A stretch of 64,000 nt of DNA from Rs1 sp029027825 (GTDB lineage Bacteria > Pseudomonadota > Gammaproteobacteria > Pseudomonadales > Balneatricaceae), in the NCBI GenBank assembly GCA_029027825.1, contig CP093399.1, positions 4,712,001 through 4,776,000 of the forward strand. The letters run 5' to 3'. A program made the translations under genes and the position numbers. Below the pieces are notes generated by a model. The model was not told where the DNA came from, did no database searches, and worked only from the letters and a program-made list of their open reading frames with translations. This document shows positions 1-8,754 of the stretch, piece by piece (within the stretch, counting starts at the first letter, position 1; each line of letters begins with the position of its first letter).

Positions 1-419
1 CCCAGCCAATATTTATGTATTTCTCGAGGTTTTCCGCTAAAGGCCTGTAATTTTTCAGGTATCTGAGTATTGATCGAGTAAAATCCGACTTGGTGCTTTT
101 CAGAAAGTTTTAGTAGCTTGAGGGTGGTTCGCTTTTGAAAAATCGCTATTAAAAAGTCTGGTTTGTTGTCTGACTCTAGTAATTTGATAGTGTTTTTAAA
201 GCTTTCACTACGGTGAAATGTAGGGGTATAAATTATATTTAGATCAATCTCTAAATCATCGGCGCTAGCTTGCATAAAAGAGACTGCTATATCCCAGAAG
301 TTGTTGCCTTTTGGCGCAGGGTTGATAAAGGCTACTTTTATTTTCGGCGAGGCGAAAGATAAGCTGCAAATGCAGGTGAGTAGGCATAACGCTAACAATT
401 TTTGCAATGAGATTGTCAT
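1..419 (-). CDS. Periplasmic binding protein, type 1 fold (3' part beyond window edge)
   Basis: Only the first 139 codons are present; the frame stays open to base 1. The start ATG (complement of 417-419) gives a clear Sec signal peptide with a hydrophobic core of L and C residues and an SFAS-type end near residue 24. The mature part begins KIKVAFINPAPKGNNFWD, the first beta strand and helix of sugar/LuxP-like type 1 periplasmic binding proteins, and continues with DFLIAIF. Such proteins either deliver ligand to an ABC permease or to a sensor kinase; which one cannot be told because the neighbours lie outside the window. Class assignment is fairly safe, ligand unknown. Confidence 0.75.
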   Translation of the reverse strand, partial: MTISLQKLLALCLLTCICSLSFASPKIKVAFINPAPKGNNFWDIAVSFMQASADDLEIDLNIIYTPTFHRSESFKNTIKLLESDNKPDFLIAIFQKRTTLKLLKLSEKHQVGFYSINTQIPEKLQAFSGKPREIHKYWL

Positions 420-576
420 AAGATAATTACTTTTTCCTAGTTGCAATAAATTATCAAAGCTGAATTATATTTCAGCGTTGAAATCGGGTGTGAAAATAAT
501 AGAGCGGTTCTCGTCAGTTGCGGCCGTAACTTAAGCAGAGATTTAACGCTGCTGATGAGAATCAATCCCAGCACTA

Positions 577-626
577 AACCAATATATTACACTCTGTATT
601 CACTTTAAAGCCGTTGATCTAGGTTT
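577..626 (-). repeat. Fragment of miniature element family B
   Basis: The stretch matches the reverse complement of one half of the family B element at 15012-15169: the run ttacactctgtattcacttt is shared exactly, and the end ctagg corresponds to the terminal repeat. The other end is not recognisable, so this is a decayed or truncated copy. The region 420-701 holds no gene that I can support. Confidence 0.6.
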
Positions 627-701
627 AGGTCTTATTCGAGGCGCTAATCGGCTGAAAATATGAATGGCAATCCTATAAACGACCGTAAAAACTATGAGAA
701 T

Positions 702-881
702 GAGACCTCTGCATAACTAACCCAAAGAGTATGATAACTGCGCTCGGTAATACGGCGTTAAAAACCGGCTCAATATGCTCATTTACACCAGTAATACCCA
801 TAAACAGGGGCACACTGACTCCGTTGTCTCGCCGGTTTTTGCCTTGTCTTACCTTCGCTCGCAACGTTATGCAGAGGTCTC
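702..881 (-). mobile_element. Miniature inverted-repeat element, family A, copy 1 (180 bp)
   Basis: Both ends carry the perfect 16-bp inverted repeat gagacctctgcataac (702-717, and its complement at 866-881). The element is flanked by the 5-bp direct repeat agaat (697-701 and 882-886), which reads as a target-site duplication. Two related copies lie at 8120-8259 and 46214-46352; this one is in the opposite orientation and about 40 bp longer. A 63-codon open frame across it is a by-product of the repeat and not a gene. No transposase is encoded, so movement would need one supplied from elsewhere. Confidence 0.85.
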
Positions 882-918
882 AGAATATATAATCTTCTCT
901 AATCTGTGAAGGCACCTA

Positions 919-1110
919 ATGACTAATAACCATGTTTTACGTCGTATGCGCTATATTTTTAATTGAGTGATTTGAAAATGATCGGCATTTTTGGTGACGC
1001 TAAAATGGCGGCTGATAGCCAGAGTGTCAGTGGTTAAAGAAAGATGAAGATGCGGATTTTGTCGAATGCAAAGATATTTAGCTCGCGCTTTTTTTCGCAA
1101 GCCGGAACAC
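919..1110 (+). pseudogene. Decayed DUF1456 (YehS-like) gene
   Basis: An ATG at 919 opens MTNNHVLRRMRYIFN, the typical start of the DUF1456/YehS family, and then hits a stop. One base away the next frame reads LSDLKMIGIFGDAKMAADSQ, and after a second shift LKKDEDADFVECKDI, followed by an in-frame stop. These three pieces in order match the usual layout of the first half of the family (MTNND-LRR, then LSD-KMI-IF, then WLKKDED). At least two frameshifts and one stop therefore break it. The later conserved segment (LNGLI..KRGKK in relatives) is not recognisable. The rest of 1110-1356 contains a short hairpin (1239-1264) but no gene. Family assignment is from memory of its motifs. Confidence 0.7.
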
Positions 1111-1356
1111 CAGAACTACCGTGAGTGCCTAGACTAAATTTTACGAAATTTTTTACAGGGCTTGCAGCTAAAGTCGAATAGTTCTAGCGCGATATAAAAG
1201 ATAACCTTTACCCGGCTATTATTTTCATCTACAAGCAGGTGAGTATGCGTCGATGGATACTCACTAATCACTTCAAACTATGTATTCATACCACTGGAGT
1301 GTGACTACAGCTCTTTATAAAAGCAGTGTAGTGCTGTGTTAGGCTTAACGCTGGAT

Positions 1357-2322
1357 TCAAGCAATAAGCCAATCCTCTCTTTGTTTTTTATTCAAAAAAG
1401 ACCAGGCGATAAAACGACTGGTCTTATGGCCCTGTGCCATCTTCACTATTTTTATGTCACTAGCGTTGACCGATTTTAAGGTGTTTTGCAGGGCCTTAAG
1501 GTGGGCGCTTTTCGATACTAGGCAGCTGAAATATAGTACTTGGTTTTTGTAGTTCTGACTTTCAACAATCATATTTTTAATAAAATTGAGTTCGCCGCCC
1601 TCGCAGAACAGTTCGGCTTTTTGCCCACCGAAATTTAGCATTGGATTGTCGTTTGAAGATTTATTAGAAGGCAGCTTTTTCTGCAAGTTTGCGCGTTTGC
1701 GGGCATTGCCTAGTGTCGCTTCAGCAAGAGAACTGTGGAAAGGTGGATTGCAAAGGGTGACGGTGATTTTTTGTCGTTCAGCAATTATATTATCAAAAAA
1801 TCGCTGCGGATTAGGTTGTAATAGGAGTTTTATTTTTTTTTGCAACCCTGAGTTTGCTTGGATGATTTGGGTTGCGCATGCTACAGAAATAGGATCTATA
1901 TCGCTGGCAGTAAATGACCATTGATAGCAGCGCTGCCCGAGTAGGGGGTAGATGCAGCTTGCGCCTGTGCCAATATCTAAAGCGCTAACTGTTGAGTGAT
2001 CAAAGGTTTTTTGAGTGCTTGTCTGGCGTATCAAATCTGCTAAATAGTGAATGTAATCAGCTCTTCCAGGAATGGGTGGGCAGAGGTAGCCTTTGGGAAT
2101 CTGCCAATAGTCAATACGATAATGAGCTTTTAATAGTGCCGTATTCAATGCCAATACAGCAGCTGCATTTGAGTAGTCGATACTAGTCTGATGATGTTTT
2201 TCACTTAAGAAGGCGAGCAGTGGAGGATAACTGGTCGCTAAAAGTTGAAAATCATAACCATAATTATGGATGTTCTTCGGATGTAGATTTTTTTTGATGG
2301 TATTTTGGCTGATCTCAGGCAT
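1357..2322 (-). CDS. rlmF: 23S rRNA (adenine-1618-N6)-methyltransferase RlmF
   Basis: A 321-residue cytoplasmic enzyme that methylates A1618 of 23S rRNA with S-adenosylmethionine. The sequence shows LHPKNIHNYGYDF near the N-terminus and IPGRADYIHYLADL, both typical of this family. The SAM-binding motif is DIGTGASCIYPLLG (about residue 117) and the N6-adenine methyltransferase motif NPPF lies at about residue 193. Length is close to that of E. coli RlmF. It stands alone, divergent from flhA, and is not functionally tied to the flagellar genes beside it. Confidence 0.93.
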   Translation of the reverse strand: MPEISQNTIKKNLHPKNIHNYGYDFQLLATSYPPLLAFLSEKHHQTSIDYSNAAAVLALNTALLKAHYRIDYWQIPKGYLCPPIPGRADYIHYLADLIRQTSTQKTFDHSTVSALDIGTGASCIYPLLGQRCYQWSFTASDIDPISVACATQIIQANSGLQKKIKLLLQPNPQRFFDNIIAERQKITVTLCNPPFHSSLAEATLGNARKRANLQKKLPSNKSSNDNPMLNFGGQKAELFCEGGELNFIKNMIVESQNYKNQVLYFSCLVSKSAHLKALQNTLKSVNASDIKIVKMAQGHKTSRFIAWSFLNKKQREDWLIA

Positions 2323-2466
2323 GGAGCGTTACATACTTTTAGCTAAAAAAGGAGTAATGATTATACCCATTGGTCAGCTAGATGTTAATCGGATATTGAG
2401 CATGCTGTGAGTAAACTTAGTGCTTTAGCCGAGGTTGCCCAATCAACATATAAATAATAGCTAATA

Positions 2467-2484
2467 TTGGCTTGAAAATTGCTT
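2467..2484 (+). promoter_or_regulatory. Sigma-54 promoter upstream of flhA
   Basis: The sequence ttggcttgaaaattgctt has GG and GC separated by exactly 10 bases, the -24/-12 spacing of sigma-54 promoters (consensus TGGCAC-N5-TTGC). It lies about 110 bp before the flhA start, leaving a leader of roughly 100 nt. It fits activation of flhA by FleQ, encoded at 16 kb. Confidence 0.75.
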
Positions 2485-2591
2485 TATAAATAAGAATGAT
2501 GGAATATTGACGATATTATTTCTATATTGGTCAATATTTTGACATAATAAAAAATTACAAACAAATCTTACAATTTATTGACGGTTTTATT

Positions 2592-4697
2592 TTGGATAGA
2601 GTAGCAATTCTAAAAAGTATTAAAAGCTTTACCGATGGTAATCTCGGTGTGCCTTTGGTGCTGCTGGTTATTTTGGCGATGGTTATCTTGCCAATGCCGG
2701 CGTTTCTGCTGGATATATTTTTTACGTTTAATATTGCGCTTTCTATCGTGGTTTTGTTAGTCGGTGTCTATTCGCTCCGACCGCTTGATTTTGCGGCTTT
2801 TCCTACTATTTTGCTGCTGGCTACTCTGCTGCGACTAGCGTTGAATGTCGCCTCTACTCGTGTGGTTTTGTTATATGGGCACGAAGGTGGTGACGCGGCT
2901 GGTAAGGTAATCGAGGCCTTTGGTTCGGTGGTTATCGGTGGTAATTATGTAGTCGGTATCATTGTCTTTATTATTTTAGTTTTGATTAACTTTGTGGTGG
3001 TGACCAAAGGTGCGGGGCGTATCGCAGAAGTAAGCGCTCGCTTTACCTTGGATGCTATGCCCGGTAAGCAGATGGCAATTGATGCCGATTTGAATGCCGG
3101 TTTGATTTCTCAAGAAGAGGCTAAGCAGCGCCGCGCTGATGTGACTAACGAGGCAGATTTTTACGGGTCAATGGATGGTGCCTCCAAGTTTGTTCGCGGT
3201 GATGCTATCGCCGGTATTTTGATTCTGGTGATTAATTTGCTGGGCGGCTTGTTGATTGGCATGATGCAGCATGGCTTAGAATTTTCGCAAGCGGTTGAGT
3301 TTTATTCGCTGCTAACCATTGGTGATGGGCTGGTTGCACAAATTCCGTCGCTGTTGCTGTCTACCGCAGCTGCGATCATGGTGACTCGTCAAAATACCGC
3401 TGAAGATATGGGTAGCCAAATTGTTAAGCAAATGTTTGGCTCGCCACGCGCGCTGACAGTTTCTGCTATGATTTTGGGTATCATGGGTATAGTGCCTGGC
3501 ATGCCGCATTTCTCGTTTTTGTCTCTCGCTGCGGTTGCAGGACTCGGAGCGGGGTGGATGTTTAAGCGACAGTCATCGGCCCTAGAAGTCACCGAAGAGC
3601 AGCAGCAAAGTGAATTAGTGCCAGCGGCAGAGCAATCGGCAGAAGAGCACAATGAGTTGAATTGGGATGCTGGGGTGCCCGGTGATATGATTGGCTTGGA
3701 AGTAGGTTATCGCTTAATTCCTATGGTTGATAAGCTGCAGGGTGGTCAGCTGCTGAACCGTATTAAAGGGGTGCGTAAAAAGTTATCGCAAGATCTTGGC
3801 TTTTTAGTGCCTTCAGTACATATTCGAGATAATTTAGATTTGATGCCCGGTGCGTACCGAGTGACGTTGATGGGTGTGGTTGTTGGTGAGTCGGAAGTGT
3901 ACCCAGATAGGGATTTGGCGATTAACCCAGGGCAGGTGTTTGGTGAGTTGAAAGGCGTTGAAGTGAAAGATCCCGCGTTTGGTTTAGATGCTGTTTGGGT
4001 AGAGACAAGCCAAAGGGAGCATGCGCAAACTTTGGGTTACACTGTGGTTGATGCGAGTACAGTAGTGGCTACTCACTTAAATCAGATTCTACAGAGGCAG
4101 GCGCACGATTTGCTTGGGCACGAAGAGGTGCAGCAGCTATTAGATATGTTGACTAAAACATCGCCTAAATTGGTTGAAGAGTTGGTGCCGGCTAAGCTAT
4201 CAATTAGTAGTCTTTTGAAAGTATTGCAAAATTTATTAAAAGAACAAGTGCCACTGAAGGATTTTAGATCGATAGCAGAAGCGTTGACAGATGCTGTGAC
4301 TAAGACCCAAGATACCCTTACTTTGACTGCTGCAGTGCGGGTGTCTCTGTCGCGCTTAATAGTACAAACTATTAATGGTGCAGAGGCGGAAATTCCGGTG
4401 ATTACCTTGGATCCAAAATTAGAGCAGTTGCTGCTGGGTTCTGTGCAGCAAAGTGGTGGTGGTGAAGAGGGGATGGTGTTGGAACCGAATATGGCAGAAA
4501 AACTCCAGTCGTCTCTTTTGGAGGCTGCGCATAAGCAAGAGATGTTAGGTAAGCCGGCTATTTTATTGGTAGCGGCGCCTGTCAGGCCGTTGATGGCTAA
4601 GTTTGTAAGGTATGGAGAGCAGTTAATTCATGTGCTTTCTTATCAAGAAATTCCAGAAAATAAAAAAGTGACAATAGTGGCATCTGTAGGTGGTTAA
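2592..4697 (+). CDS. flhA: Flagellar export apparatus protein FlhA
   Basis: Inner-membrane core component of the flagellar type III export gate, forming the cytoplasmic nonameric ring that receives export substrates. Its 701 residues are usual for FlhA. The N-terminal half has several membrane helices and the hallmark stretches LRLALNVASTRVVLL, GNYVVGIIVFIILVLINFVV and VTKGAGRIAEVSARFTLDAM. The C-terminal half is the soluble substrate-docking domain. The start is a TTG (MDR...), which matches the usual N-terminus of relatives, although no strong ribosome site precedes it. It heads the flhA-flhF-fleN-fliA group and sits behind a sigma-54 promoter. Confidence 0.97.
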   Translation: MDRVAILKSIKSFTDGNLGVPLVLLVILAMVILPMPAFLLDIFFTFNIALSIVVLLVGVYSLRPLDFAAFPTILLLATLLRLALNVASTRVVLLYGHEGGDAAGKVIEAFGSVVIGGNYVVGIIVFIILVLINFVVVTKGAGRIAEVSARFTLDAMPGKQMAIDADLNAGLISQEEAKQRRADVTNEADFYGSMDGASKFVRGDAIAGILILVINLLGGLLIGMMQHGLEFSQAVEFYSLLTIGDGLVAQIPSLLLSTAAAIMVTRQNTAEDMGSQIVKQMFGSPRALTVSAMILGIMGIVPGMPHFSFLSLAAVAGLGAGWMFKRQSSALEVTEEQQQSELVPAAEQSAEEHNELNWDAGVPGDMIGLEVGYRLIPMVDKLQGGQLLNRIKGVRKKLSQDLGFLVPSVHIRDNLDLMPGAYRVTLMGVVVGESEVYPDRDLAINPGQVFGELKGVEVKDPAFGLDAVWVETSQREHAQTLGYTVVDASTVVATHLNQILQRQAHDLLGHEEVQQLLDMLTKTSPKLVEELVPAKLSISSLLKVLQNLLKEQVPLKDFRSIAEALTDAVTKTQDTLTLTAAVRVSLSRLIVQTINGAEAEIPVITLDPKLEQLLLGSVQQSGGGEEGMVLEPNMAEKLQSSLLEAAHKQEMLGKPAILLVAAPVRPLMAKFVRYGEQLIHVLSYQEIPENKKVTIVASVGG

Positions 4698-4741
4698 AAT
4701 GGGTAATTCAGCTTCTCTGATTAATAGACTAGGGAATGTGT

Positions 4742-6280
4742 ATGAAAGTTAAACGTATATTTGCACCGGACATGCGTCAGGCGATGAAACGCGTGCGTGA
4801 TGAAATTGGTCCTAATGCAATCATTGTCTCTAATCATCGCATTGCTGGTGGAATTGAAGTGGTTGCCGCTCATGAGCAGGATTTTGAGCTTGCACAGTCG
4901 CAGTTTAAAGAAGATAGGCATGTGCGCAGTCGGCGTGAAAGCCAAATTGGTATTCTGACAGGGGCTAAGCGTCGAGCACCGGGTTCTGGCTCGCTAGCTG
5001 AGGCGAAGGTTGAGGCTAAGAATGAAGTGCTAAAGGCCAGGGGAAGGTCGGTCAGTGAGTATGTGGATCAGCAGAGCTCGCATAAAGTTGGTTCTGGTCG
5101 TAATCAGCAGCTCGAAGATAGTAGTTATGATGATGATTTAGAGGCTATTTTGTCTTCTTTGAAAAAGAAAAAAGAAGGGCGTCGTCAGCAGTCCGATAAT
5201 TCTGATGCTGTAGCTGGGTCTCCGCAGCAAATGCTGGAAATGGTTAACGGGCAAAATAATTCACAGTTTGAAGAGAATGACTCGGAATTTGATGCTGATT
5301 TGGTGGAAACTAAATCTAAGAGTAAGCTTGCTGTCGGTGGGCGTGATGCTCTCGTTAGTTCTGATGATGCTTTAATTGAAAATATGCAGCAGGAAATTAA
5401 GCAGCTTAAGAAAATGCTTGCGGGGCAATTGCCGGGCGCGTATAAAAATGAGGAGAATTCGGTAGCGAACTCTTTGGTTGTTAATAAGTTGTCGCATCGG
5501 TTTCAGCAAATTGGTCTTGATTCGATTTTTGAAAAACGGATCAGAGCGAGTATCGACCCCGGTTTGGATTTAAACAAAGCGTGGCGAAAATCTTTAGCTA
5601 AACTGGTAGGTATGGTGCCTATAGTCAATCGAGACTATATAGAACGCGGCGGTATGATTGCATTTTTAGGGCCTACAGGAGCGGGAAAAACTACTACTAT
5701 TGGTAAGTTGGCCGCTAAGTATGTTTTAGAAAACGGCAGTGCTGGTGTGGCGTTGGTGACGACTGATTCATATCGTATAGCCGCGCATGAACAATTAAAG
5801 ACCTTTGCGCGAATTTTGGATGTGCCGGTGCGAGTTGTCGATGAAAATAATTCGTTAGCTGATGTGTTGGAAACGTTGAAAAATAAAAAGCTTGTATTGA
5901 TAGATACGGCAGGATTAGGTTCTGGTGATGAGTCTAGTCGGGAGCAAGGTTATATGCTTGAAAGCGCGCCGGTTAATTTGAAAAAATTGTTGGTGTTGTC
6001 GTGCTCTTCTCAAATGCAGGTGCTAGAAGATGCATATGATTGCTACAGTCCGTTGGGGTTGAATGGTTGTGTACTAACTAAAGTTGATGAGTCTGGTAAT
6101 ATGGGGGCTGCTTTAACTTTAGTCACAGAAAGAAACTTGCCAGTTGTCTATGTGTCCAGCGGTCAGAAAATTCCTGATGATATACAGTCGGCGAATAAAA
6201 ATGATTTAGTGTCGAGGGCGGTGTTGGTCGCGCAAAAAAGCAGGGAGCGGGAAAAGATTCGCCGCAATGCTGCGATATAA
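4742..6280 (+). CDS. flhF: Signal-recognition-type GTPase FlhF
   Basis: SRP-family GTPase that sets the polar site and number of flagella together with FleN. The ATG at 4742 (MKVKRIFAPDMRQAMKRVRD) is preferred over one two codons upstream because AGGGA at 4731-4735 is spaced properly for it. Residues 1 to about 60 form the conserved B domain. A long charged, low-complexity linker (about 60-245) follows. The NG GTPase region carries GPTGAGKTTTIGKLAAKY (about residue 310), DSYRIAAHEQLKTFA and DTAGLG. It lies 44 bp after flhA. In relatives FlhF GTP hydrolysis is stimulated by the FleN N-terminus. Confidence 0.96.
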   Translation: MKVKRIFAPDMRQAMKRVRDEIGPNAIIVSNHRIAGGIEVVAAHEQDFELAQSQFKEDRHVRSRRESQIGILTGAKRRAPGSGSLAEAKVEAKNEVLKARGRSVSEYVDQQSSHKVGSGRNQQLEDSSYDDDLEAILSSLKKKKEGRRQQSDNSDAVAGSPQQMLEMVNGQNNSQFEENDSEFDADLVETKSKSKLAVGGRDALVSSDDALIENMQQEIKQLKKMLAGQLPGAYKNEENSVANSLVVNKLSHRFQQIGLDSIFEKRIRASIDPGLDLNKAWRKSLAKLVGMVPIVNRDYIERGGMIAFLGPTGAGKTTTIGKLAAKYVLENGSAGVALVTTDSYRIAAHEQLKTFARILDVPVRVVDENNSLADVLETLKNKKLVLIDTAGLGSGDESSREQGYMLESAPVNLKKLLVLSCSSQMQVLEDAYDCYSPLGLNGCVLTKVDESGNMGAALTLVTERNLPVVYVSSGQKIPDDIQSANKNDLVSRAVLVAQKSREREKIRRNAAI

Positions 6281-6411
6281 ATTATTTGCTGTGACCCCGG
6301 ATGAAAAAATTAGGTAAGGTATGGTCAGTAAAGCGCAGTCGGCCGATCTGTCGTTATAGATACTCGTAAAATATTGAGAAATTTGAATATCTCTCAAAAA
6401 AACTGTAAGTT

Positions 6412-6430
6412 ATTGTATCTAAGATACAAT
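6412..6430. promoter_or_regulatory. Perfect 19-bp palindrome upstream of fleN
   Basis: The sequence attgtatctaagatacaat is a perfect inverted repeat with 9-bp arms around one central base, ending 22 bp before the fleN ATG. It could be an operator for a dimeric regulator or a hairpin in the leader. No T-run follows, so it is not a normal terminator. The binding partner is unknown. Confidence 0.5.
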
Positions 6431-6452
6431 TAACTGCTTATTTGGTCTTTTA

Positions 6453-7271
6453 ATGCAAAAAAACACACATCCAGTAAAAGTAATCGCGGTGACAAGTGGT
6501 AAAGGTGGAGTAGGGAAGACCAATGCGTCTGTTAATCTATCAATTTGCCTTGGACAAATAGGGCGGAAAGTGGTGTTGATGGATGCTGATATTGGTTTGG
6601 CAAATGTGGATATTATGCTGGGGCTTAAGCCTAAGCGTACTATTGCAGATGTGCTGTCTGGCGCTTGTGGTTTAGAAGATGTAATGCTGGATGTGGATCG
6701 TAATGTTCGCATGGTTCCCGCAACCTCGGGTACGATGGAGATGACGTCTCTCAGTATTCATGAGCACGCTGAGTTAATTTATGCTTTTAATGATATTGCA
6801 GATGATATAGATATACTAATTATTGATACCGCTGCGGGTATTTCAGAGTCGGTTATCAGTTTTTTGCGTGCCTCTCAAGAAGTGCTAGTCGTGGTTTGTG
6901 ATGAGCCTACTTCTATTACTGATGCGTATGGTTTGATTAAGTTGCTGAATCGAAATTATAAAATGACCCACTTTAGAGTGTTAGCTAATATGGTGGGAAG
7001 TGAGAGGGAAGGGCGTAACGTTTACAGTAAGTTATTAACAGTAACCGACCGATTTCTTGATGTAACACTTCAATACCTTGGTTCAATCCCTTATGATGAG
7101 GCAGTAAAGCGGGCTGTTAGAAAACAAATACCTGTCGTTAAAGGCTATACTAATAGCCAGGCGACGCTTGCATATCGTAAAGCGGCGCTGAAAATAGATG
7201 CTTGGCCTGTTAGCTCTAGACCTAGTGGTCACTTGGAGTTTTTTGTAAAACGTTTAGTTCAAAATGCCTAA
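6453..7271 (+). CDS. fleN: MinD-like flagellar number regulator FleN (FlhG)
   Basis: ParA/MinD-type ATPase that limits flagellar number and restrains FleQ activity in relatives. The 272-residue protein has the deviant Walker A motif TSGKGGVGKTNASVNLS (about residue 14), the Walker A' segment LMDADIGLANVDIMLGL and DILIIDTAAG. The N-terminal tail before the ATPase core is short, ending at about residue 8. The C-terminal part GSIPYDEAVKRAVRKQIPVV is typical. No clear ribosome site lies before the ATG, and the palindrome just upstream may matter for translation. It sits between flhF and fliA as in Pseudomonas. Confidence 0.95.
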   Translation: MQKNTHPVKVIAVTSGKGGVGKTNASVNLSICLGQIGRKVVLMDADIGLANVDIMLGLKPKRTIADVLSGACGLEDVMLDVDRNVRMVPATSGTMEMTSLSIHEHAELIYAFNDIADDIDILIIDTAAGISESVISFLRASQEVLVVVCDEPTSITDAYGLIKLLNRNYKMTHFRVLANMVGSEREGRNVYSKLLTVTDRFLDVTLQYLGSIPYDEAVKRAVRKQIPVVKGYTNSQATLAYRKAALKIDAWPVSSRPSGHLEFFVKRLVQNA

Positions 7272-7306
7272 CCTTTTAAGGTAGCGTTCTTTAGAAAAGG
7301 GCTTGC

Positions 7307-8020
7307 ATGTATAATCCTATGGATCCCAAATCAGGTAATGACCTGATAGAAAAATATGCACCGTTAGTTAAGCGTATCGCTCATCACTTGCTAGCGAGAT
7401 TGCCATCAAGTATTTTAGTCGATGATTTAGTCCAAGCGGGAATGATTGGCTTGTTAGAGGCTGCTCGTAAGTACGATTCTAGTAAAGGGGCAAGTTTTGA
7501 AACTTATGCCGGGATTAGAATTCGTGGCTCTATCATTGATGAAGTTCGCCGTGGGGACTGGACTCCCCGCTCTGTACATCGCAACGGTAGAAGAATATCC
7601 GAGGCTATTCAAACGATAGAGGCGCGCACAGGTTGTGACGCTTCAGATGTATCAATAGCAAAAGAAATGGGCATTGGCTTAGATGAGTATCACAAATTGC
7701 TCAAAGACAATGTTGAGAGTAAACTTTTCAGTGTTGATGAGATCACTCGTTTAGATGGTGAAGGGCCAGGGGAGCAGCTAGTTGATATTGATCCGGGGCC
7801 TTCATCTATAACAGAAAAAAGTGCCTTTGTTGACTCTTTGGCCGATGCAATTAAAACCTTACCTGAGCGTGAAAGGCTGGTTTTAGCGCTGTATTATGAC
7901 GAGGAGTTAAATTTAAAGGAAATCGGTCAGATTTTAGAGGTAAGTGAATCTCGAGTCAGTCAGATTCATAGTCAGGCTGCACATCGATTAAGAAGCCGTT
8001 TAAGGCAGTGGCACGAGTGA
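7307..8020 (+). CDS. fliA: RNA polymerase sigma-28 factor FliA
   Basis: Flagellar sigma factor that transcribes late genes such as flagellin and chemotaxis genes, held inactive by FlgM until the hook is complete. The 237-residue protein shows region 2 (DLVQAGMIGLLEAARKYD, then FETYAGIRIRGSIIDEVR) and the region 4 helix-turn-helix (LNLKEIGQILEVSESRVSQI). The ATG at 7307 follows AAAGGG at a good distance. It is 35 bp after fleN and probably co-transcribed. A miniature element now separates it from cheY. Confidence 0.97.
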   Translation: MYNPMDPKSGNDLIEKYAPLVKRIAHHLLARLPSSILVDDLVQAGMIGLLEAARKYDSSKGASFETYAGIRIRGSIIDEVRRGDWTPRSVHRNGRRISEAIQTIEARTGCDASDVSIAKEMGIGLDEYHKLLKDNVESKLFSVDEITRLDGEGPGEQLVDIDPGPSSITEKSAFVDSLADAIKTLPERERLVLALYYDEELNLKEIGQILEVSESRVSQIHSQAAHRLRSRLRQWHE

Positions 8021-8119
8021 TAATGACCACGACGCTACTTTTAATAACAGCTATAATCAGTTTTTAACAGAAGGTTAATTGGATTTTTTAAAGGCAATCA
8101 AGAAACATAGTGCTTTTAT

Positions 8120-8259
8120 GAAACCTATGTATAACGTTGCGAGCGAAGGTAATACAAGGCAAAAACCGGCGAGATAGCGGAGTTTACAGGTGTAAATGAG
8201 CATGTTGAGCCGATTTTTTAACGCAGTATTACCGAGTGTAGTAGTTATGCAGAGGTCTC
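8120..8259 (+). mobile_element. Miniature inverted-repeat element, family A, copy 2 (140 bp)
   Basis: The right end gttatgcagaggtctc (8244-8259) is identical to that of copy 1. The left end (8120-8135) matches in 13 of 16 positions. The flanking 5-bp repeat tttat (8115-8119 and 8260-8264) is a perfect target duplication. The interior shares ggtgtaaatgagca with the other copies and contains further inverted stretches (ggtaatac/gtattacc), so a transcript could fold into one long hairpin. It occupies the fliA-cheY gap (8021-8343); no gene is seen there. Confidence 0.85.
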
Positions 8260-8343
8260 TTTATAAAACTAAGTAGTCTTTTTTAACATTATGGTCTAAG
8301 TTTAATTAGACACTAATATATATTTTAAGTGGGGGATCTTGTC

Positions 8344-8730
8344 TTGAAAAAAGACATAAAAATACTTGTTGTGGATGATTTTTCCACAATGAGAAGAATC
8401 ATAAAAAATCTACTTCGTGATCTTGGCTTTCAAAATATTACAGAAGCTGATGACGGTAAAACTGCTTTACCCATTCTTAAACAAGGTGGTATTGAGTTTT
8501 TAGTCACAGATTGGAATATGCCTGGAATGACTGGGATTGAACTTATTGGTGAAGTGCGCAAAGATCCTAAGCTTGCTCACATACCAATTCTAATGGTGAC
8601 CGCTGAAGCAAAGCGCGAGCAAATCATTGCTGCGGCTCAAGCTGGTGTAAACGGCTACGTTGTTAAACCTTTTACGGCGACAGTGCTGAAGGAAAAGATT
8701 GAAAAAATATTCGAACGCTTAGAAGGTTAG
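8344..8730 (+). CDS. cheY: Chemotaxis response regulator CheY
   Basis: Single-domain receiver that, when phosphorylated by CheA, binds the flagellar switch (FliM). The TTG start at 8344 is chosen because GGGGGA lies 8 bases before it and because the product (128 residues) then begins MKKDIKILVVDDFSTMRR as in relatives; a GTG at 8329 would add five residues with no ribosome site. Conserved residues under this numbering are acidic D11/D12, phospho-acceptor D56 (VTDWNMPG), T86 and K108. It heads cheYZAB. Confidence 0.95.
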   Translation: MKKDIKILVVDDFSTMRRIIKNLLRDLGFQNITEADDGKTALPILKQGGIEFLVTDWNMPGMTGIELIGEVRKDPKLAHIPILMVTAEAKREQIIAAAQAGVNGYVVKPFTATVLKEKIEKIFERLEG

Positions 8731-8754
8731 TCATCTATTGAGGTTAATTGTCGT

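Noticed and set aside
673..864. 63-codon reverse open frame
   Set aside because: It lies inside the family A element and includes its terminal repeat; the other copies do not keep it open.
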